A stretch of 64,000 nt of DNA, from NCBI GenBank assembly GCA_013407085.1, contig JACCGJ010000701.1, forward strand, positions 1 through 64,000, given 5' to 3'. The notes under the pieces were generated by a model. It saw only the letters and a program-made list of their open reading frames with translations, was not told where the DNA came from and did not search any database. Positions within the stretch are counted from its first letter, which is position 1. The number at the start of each line of letters is the position of its first letter. Below, one piece after another: positions 59,431-64,000 of the stretch. The position numbers were made by a program, and so were the translations under genes. This DNA comes from Atriophallophorus winterbourni (Eukaryota > Platyhelminthes > Trematoda > Plagiorchiida > Microphallidae).

Positions 59431-60394
59431 TCGTCACTACAAGCCTTATTAAATGATAAGTTGAAATCAGAGTTTATTTTAGTCACCGTCCACTATAGTA
59501 CCTGATGTTAGTTGGAATCGCTGCATCGAGCACTTGAAGCGGTCTTTGTGTGTGCATAAGCAATTTCTATATGACCTCAAACTCGAGACTGTTTAAAACC
59601 CTTGTGTTAGGAATATAACGATTCCCGATTGTCTGTCTGCATCATCTCGCAATTTTCGGATTTTCAGCTTTTCAGATCAGCGTCCACACATATGTTTTTG
59701 AATGTGCACACCGGTAAATCCTATGGGGAAATCAGCGTGGCATTTTGTCAGCATCCATTCGTTGTGGCGAGAACAAGCAAAACGATGTTAAAATGCTTCC
59801 TCGATCAAGGCATTTATTATGCTGTCGACCTAAAAAAATCAATGTTAGCCATATTAAAATCACAATCAAGCAATTCAAAGAAACCCAGTTCATCGAACGT
59901 ATATTAGACACGAGAAAGAATCATGTCGAATTTCACAACCACAACCAAATCCATGTTGCGTCATCATGGGTCTTCACCTCTAATGCAACTCTCCTACCGG
60001 TTCCTTTCAAACTATCGCTATCTGATGATGTGCTCCATATCTTCTATTTCCACACAAACAATTGTTTTAAGATTCTCTAATGACCTCGATTTTGAAAGGC
60101 TAAAGATATTCGTCTGTGGACGCTTGGGCCATGCTTATTGATCGATAATGTCATGGTTTAAAATATTTCGTTACTCGAAATAAGCGAAAATTCGGAAAAC
60201 ATATTTTAGAGGTTTCAATCAAGCTGTGCAAATGTTTTACTCGATTTTTAACAACTTTCTGTAGTATACGTGTAATAACTTAACAACCCCGCTGATCTAA
60301 AACGATTTATCGATATTTGATCCGAGCTTGATTGTAGCTGCAAAAGGCTTAACAAAGATAATCTATAAACGATATGTTATCTTGCGATTTGCAG

Positions 60395-61337
60395 GTGTCT
60401 ACGCTGGTGCATGGTCAAGGGGTATGCGCCAGGGATTAGGAGTGCGACGATCCGCCCCGTACGCGTTGGCCGCTGAATTCAATCGAGCAGTCAGAGCCGC
60501 TCAATCTCAAAACAGCCTTCCGTCTGGAACGGATTCCGAACGCGGATGGCGGGGTGCAGGAAGCATCGGAGGTGGAAGTGGAGGTGATATGCGCTTGGCT
60601 ACAGAACGTGGACGTCAAGACGAACGACGCAGTGGATTTGTCCTTCGATCTCTATCTTGTCCGCCACAATCTACTCAGAGCCGGGGTGGTGGTTATCAAC
60701 CTGGATCATCAGGCTCCGAAAAAAAGTCCCTTTTTCGAAGAGGAATCTTTCGAAAGTTGAGGAAACAGAAATCTACCGGCGATCTGTCCATTTTGGGTGG
60801 CCATTCAACGAGTGGTCTCTCTTCTCTAGGTTGCGGAAGTGGTGGCGGTGGAGGATTTTTCCACACTCGGGGACGCAGAGCAGGAGGCTCGTTAAGGTCG
60901 ACCTTGAGCGGATCGAGTCAGCTGACCACAAATTCCCTTGGTCGCGTGGATGTCAAGGGGATTGGGAATGGGGGACAAGGCTTACAAGACTTCATGGAAG
61001 AGCCTCCCGGTCCAGGAGTAACGGAAACATACAGCGGACAGTGGATTGAAGATCGTCGTTCTGGCTACGGAATAGCTGAAAGATCTGATGGATTGAAGTA
61101 TGTTGGTGAATGGTTTAACAACAAGAAAGATGGGTATGGTGTTACCTATCAGTTGGATGGAACGAAAGAGGAAGGTAAATACAAAGAAAATATACTAGTT
61201 CAATTGTTGAACAGAAAAAGTAAACTTTTTGTTTTGCGCCACTCCAAACTCCGAGATGCCATCGAGGAAGCCGTGAGAAATGCGGAAGACGCTGCACGGA
61301 AAGCGCAGGAAAATGCATCGGAGTCAGCATATCAGAG
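60395..61337 (+). CDS. JPH: Junctophilin, exon 2 (MORN 6-8, joining region, helix start)
   Basis: After GCAG at 60391-60394. It completes MORN 6 (SVYAGAWSRGMRQGLGVRRS), followed by the joining region of about 180 residues, Ser/Gly/Arg-rich with a basic core (KSLFRRGIFRKLRKQKSTGD) and Gly runs. MORN 7 (ETYSGQWIEDRRSGYGIAER) and MORN 8 (LKYVGEWFNNKKDGYG) follow, then EEGKYKENILVQLLNRKS and the beginning of the long alpha-helix (SKLRDAIEEAVRNAEDAARK). All match the family order. Ends at CAGAG|GTAAGT, phase 2. The Gly-rich part of the joining region is unusually long and low in complexity. Confidence 0.95.
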
Positions 61338-62567
61338 GTAAGTATGGTTCAACGCTAAGGTGCATGTGTATGAAGAGATAAAAGTGCTAAAAGACGTGGT
61401 GATGTATTCATAGGGCCGGGATGCAAAAATATTTATATGGGAAACTCATTTCGAAGTCTGTCTTTTTGTATATTTGATTCTAATTTCGAAAGATTTAGCC
61501 GACAGCTTTGAAATATTACGAATGCCTACCATTCTCTAATGGAAACGTGATTTAACTTTGTCCATAACAAGGTCAATCGAATTGGCAACGGAAATTGAAA
61601 CATTTTGTTCTTAATTAGTGCCCACTGGGGAAAATGTACAAATTGCAAATTCCTTATTTCGCTCCTGATCACCCGAGTATACCTGACAATCGACTGATTG
61701 ATAACTTAGGGTCGGCTGTGAAGGCAAACGACTCAGCGCAACAATCTGATAACCATGGTATAAGTTGTTGAGTTTCCATTATTGAATTCGAATGTAACTG
61801 CAATTCCCCTACCGCTCAACACACGTTTGTGAATGTAGCTAGTTCCTACCAGATAAGAACTATCAGCACCATACTCAGCGTGGGTTTTGTGATTGAAATG
61901 AATACAAATGTGGATATTCAATCGAGCGAAAATTCGTCGATTTTCTTGCAAAGAAATTTGAGTGCAATCGGTTAAAGAAGTTTTTGGGTAACGTTTAACT
62001 TCCGACACAGAAGCTTCGTCAGACCAAGGGTGATAGTCAGGACAGGGAACACGATTAAGTAGCAGTCAACCCCACGCCACTGATTTGACCTTACCGGTAA
62101 AGAGCCTATAGTACGCCTTATACCTACTAGTTAAATTAGATTTTCGTTTTTCTTAAAAATAGCTTAACCTTAGCCCCGGTAGTTATGTACTTTTACGCAT
62201 GTGGGCCGCTGTGTCAACTGACTTTGACCGTGTTCACTTGTCTCAGATTGACGTGGATACACAATAGGATGAAAATCGACCCCTGATCTTGGTCATTCCC
62301 ACGAGACGTGACACACTGTAGGTGTAATTCAGGTTGTTTAGCGCTAAAGTCAAATCAGTGGTGGGTGGTTAACTACTACTTATTCATGTTCCCTGTCCTG
62401 ACTATCACCCTTGGTTTGATGAAGCTTCTGTGTCATAAGTGAAACGTTACCCAAAAACTGCTCTAACCGATTGCACTCAAATTTCTTTGCATAATGAATA
62501 CACGATCGGTCCCAAACATATTCCAATCGATTCGTAATTACCACGTATTCGATTTTTCTCAAAACAG
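61338..62567 (+). other. Junctophilin intron 2
   Basis: GTAAGT donor at 61338; acceptor AACAG ending 62567. The first 600 bp hold nothing recognisable; the second half is a foldback element ending 39 bp before the exon. The acceptor has only a modest pyrimidine tract. Confidence 0.85.
61948..62528. mobile_element. Foldback element, copy 3
   Basis: A shortened left arm (61948-62117, from GCAAAGAAATTTGAGTGCAA to the GTACGCC block) and a full right arm (about 62118-62528) ending in the TTCCAATC terminus. The arms are inverse complements of each other and match copy 2 at 46.7-47.7 kb. No coding sequence. Confidence 0.8.
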
Positions 62568-62686
62568 AGCCCAAACAGCACGGATGGTCGCAAAGACAGC
62601 CGATGAGAGGGCACATGTGGCGAGAAAACTTTCCGAGGAAGCACGGGCGGTTGCGCGAGAATTTTCTCCTGGATTTGTTCAACTTG
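62568..62686 (+). CDS. JPH: Junctophilin, exon 3 (alpha-helical region)
   Basis: 119-bp exon; AG|A restores Arg, then AQTARMVAKTADERAHVARK and LSEEARAVAREFSPGFVQLG, equivalent to the ARxxARELxPDFYQPG end of the helical segment in vertebrate junctophilins. Ends at TTG|GTATGT (62686/62687), phase 1. The helix spans the gap between plasma membrane and ER in the family model. Confidence 0.92.
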
Positions 62687-62840
62687 GTATGTTGGCCACT
62701 TGCAATCAAAGCTTTACCTTTCTAAAAATGCAGGATACATGTGAGTAAGAAGAAAACTCATATTTATCACTGATTTTCAAAAAATTGACAGATTTATGTG
62801 ACAAAATTTATCAGCTCAATTCGCAACCTTTTCGTTTTAG

Positions 62841-63175
62841 GACTTGAATGGGAAAAACATAATCCATTGTTAAAGAAAGAACTTTTCGGTGTGTCGAAAG
62901 AAACACCGGATACAGTGGATAGCGGCCAGCACACGCAACGGAAAATCCGGAGTGAACACCATGTGGCGAACGATGGGTTGACAGGAAACAGTTTGGAAGT
63001 CAGCGGTGGAAGTCGCCAGGGCAGTTTTCGGTCCAGTTTTCGTAGAAACGGCACAGGTCACGAGGACATACATTCCAAAGGTCATGGTCAGCAGCCTTCA
63101 GACTCGATGATCGAGGTTGGTCATGCTGGCGATAGACATTGTTGGTTCAAAATTCAAATTGCGCTGCTTCTGTAA
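62841..63175 (+). CDS. JPH: Junctophilin, exon 4 (start of divergent region; 3' end uncertain)
   Basis: After TTTTAG at 62835-62840; G+GA completes Gly and the exon reads LEWEKHNPLLKKELFGVSKE, then a polar Ser/Gly/His-rich stretch like the family's divergent region. The frame stops at 63175 (TAA not far after HCWFKIQIALLL). No hydrophobic C-terminal anchor of the junctophilin type is encoded, so the exon probably ends earlier at an unrecognised donor (AAAG|GTCATG at about 63080 and GAG|GTTGGT at about 63115 are candidates), with the anchor exon downstream or outside the window. Confidence 0.75.
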
Positions 63176-64000
63176 CTATTACGATCATTAAGTTGGCTGA
63201 ATATCTAATCCTGAAACAATCACACAAAATCACATAATTATTATATGATTAACCATATCACACTTCGGGAAAAATAAGTTTGTAACGGAAAACCGGGAGA
63301 CGCATAACCGATACAGAAAAGCTTCGCTAAGTAGCAATCGACGTGACACAAACGTGCTCGAGACAGATAAAACGTTCATGTATGTTGGTGAACGCTATCG
63401 AGAAGCTTATCTCAAATTCCATGATAATGACCAAGAACACCGGAATACTATAAGAAATGGGTGAAAAGCTGTGAAGTCACGATTCTGGACATTTTCGTAA
63501 CTGAATTGACTATTTACGGTCCAGTGTACGAACATTTCCTACCTAGCCATGAAGTTGCAATCGAACGTGTCAAAGGAATCGCTATTTCTCTGGCAACTAA
63601 TAATGCGAAGGCATTGGTCAAAGGGAGGCTTTTGCATAGTACGCATTAACTTGTCTAATGGATCGATAGTCATCCCCCGACCCCATTTAGATATCCCTAT
63701 GCATCTGTGTGTGCACTTTATTAGTGACTTCTGATTAATTCGACGTATTAAACTGATTGTATTATCACTGTAGTTTGTCTAGTGAGAATATCGCGGTGTA
63801 TACTTGCGTTCCGATGCCAGCACTATTCTGCTCATACCATGAGTGTCGAGAAGGTATACCGAACATAATAGCAGCCGATCTCGCTTTGTTTAATTTTTAC
63901 ATGCTCGAACACAAACGATCGAAATGTCAAAATAACATTAAAAAAATTAAAAATAGATAGCATTTGTGAGGCGTTGAAGAACAATGAACAGCATTATTTA
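63176..64000. other. Window end, probably junctophilin intron or 3' region
   Basis: No exon encoding a membrane helix was recognised. 63.6 kb has a short segment resembling block B of the 47.7-49.2 kb repeat cluster (GCATTGGTCAAAGGGAGG). Confidence 0.4.

Larger units (their letters stand above)
43692..60394 (+). other. Junctophilin intron 1 (16.7 kb)
   Basis: GTAAGT donor at 43692 and TTTGCAG acceptor ending at 60394; the split codon A|GT gives Ser within MORN motif 6, proving the join. The intron is mostly repeats, listed separately. 43.8-45.1, 49.2-49.85, 51.7-52.4 and 59.4-60.4 kb hold nothing I recognise. Confidence 0.9.

Noticed and set aside
1..64000. CRISPR array, prokaryotic operon, rRNA or intact tRNA genes
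   Set aside because: Spliced genes, LINEs and SINEs show a eukaryotic nuclear genome; no regular spacer array and no intact cloverleaf were seen.

Overview
The window is eukaryotic: AT-rich, intron-rich, with two recognisable spliced genes and a very heavy load of non-LTR retrotransposons and short ribozyme-bearing repeats. A junctophilin gene, an NR2E3-type nuclear receptor, CR1- and RTE-clade LINEs and a tRNA-derived SINE carrying a hammerhead ribozyme (the architecture known from the schistosome Sm-alpha SINE) together suggest a flatworm, most likely a digenean trematode. That taxonomic call is inference; no species can be named from the sequence alone.

Layout. 1-8.5 kb is mostly non-coding DNA with hammerhead repeats, an RTE fragment and the SINE. 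8563-9482 is the terminal exon of an unrecognised single-pass membrane protein. 9.9-18 kb is repeats: a CR1 3' fragment, then an RTE LINE split by CR1 sequence with a 6-bp matching flank; the CR1 part contains a 20-N assembly gap joining two different CR1 lineages. 18-33 kb is gene-free, with decayed hammerhead repeats, an AT microsatellite, CR1 pieces, a 236-nt tandem dimer and a decayed trimer of hammerhead repeats, and an inverted-repeat element. 33.4-38.3 kb holds an NR2E3-type nuclear receptor in at least three exons, its introns colonised by CR1, RTE and hammerhead repeats. The DNA-binding domain is textbook, but the ligand-binding domain is absent or extremely diverged.

43.3 kb to beyond 63 kb is a junctophilin gene on the plus strand. 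All eight MORN motifs, the joining region and the start of the long helix are present in four exons; the C-terminal membrane anchor is not seen. Its first intron is 16.7 kb and holds an hAT-like terminus, a foldback element with long inverted arms, a local repeat cluster, a decayed antisense RTE, and a near full-length CR1 (about 4.65 kb, antisense) inserted into the endonuclease domain of an older CR1. A third foldback copy ends about 40 bp before exon 3.

The most interesting content is the self-cleaving-ribozyme repeatome: one SINE with every canonical hammerhead position intact, and a second, dispersed family whose core has the palindrome ACCGGU as stem III, occurs in two subfamilies with different but paired stems, and sits in tandem dimers and trimers with 214-236 nt periodicity. 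No host operon or pathway links the genes. The membrane protein, the nuclear receptor and junctophilin appear to be independent neighbours on the plus strand.
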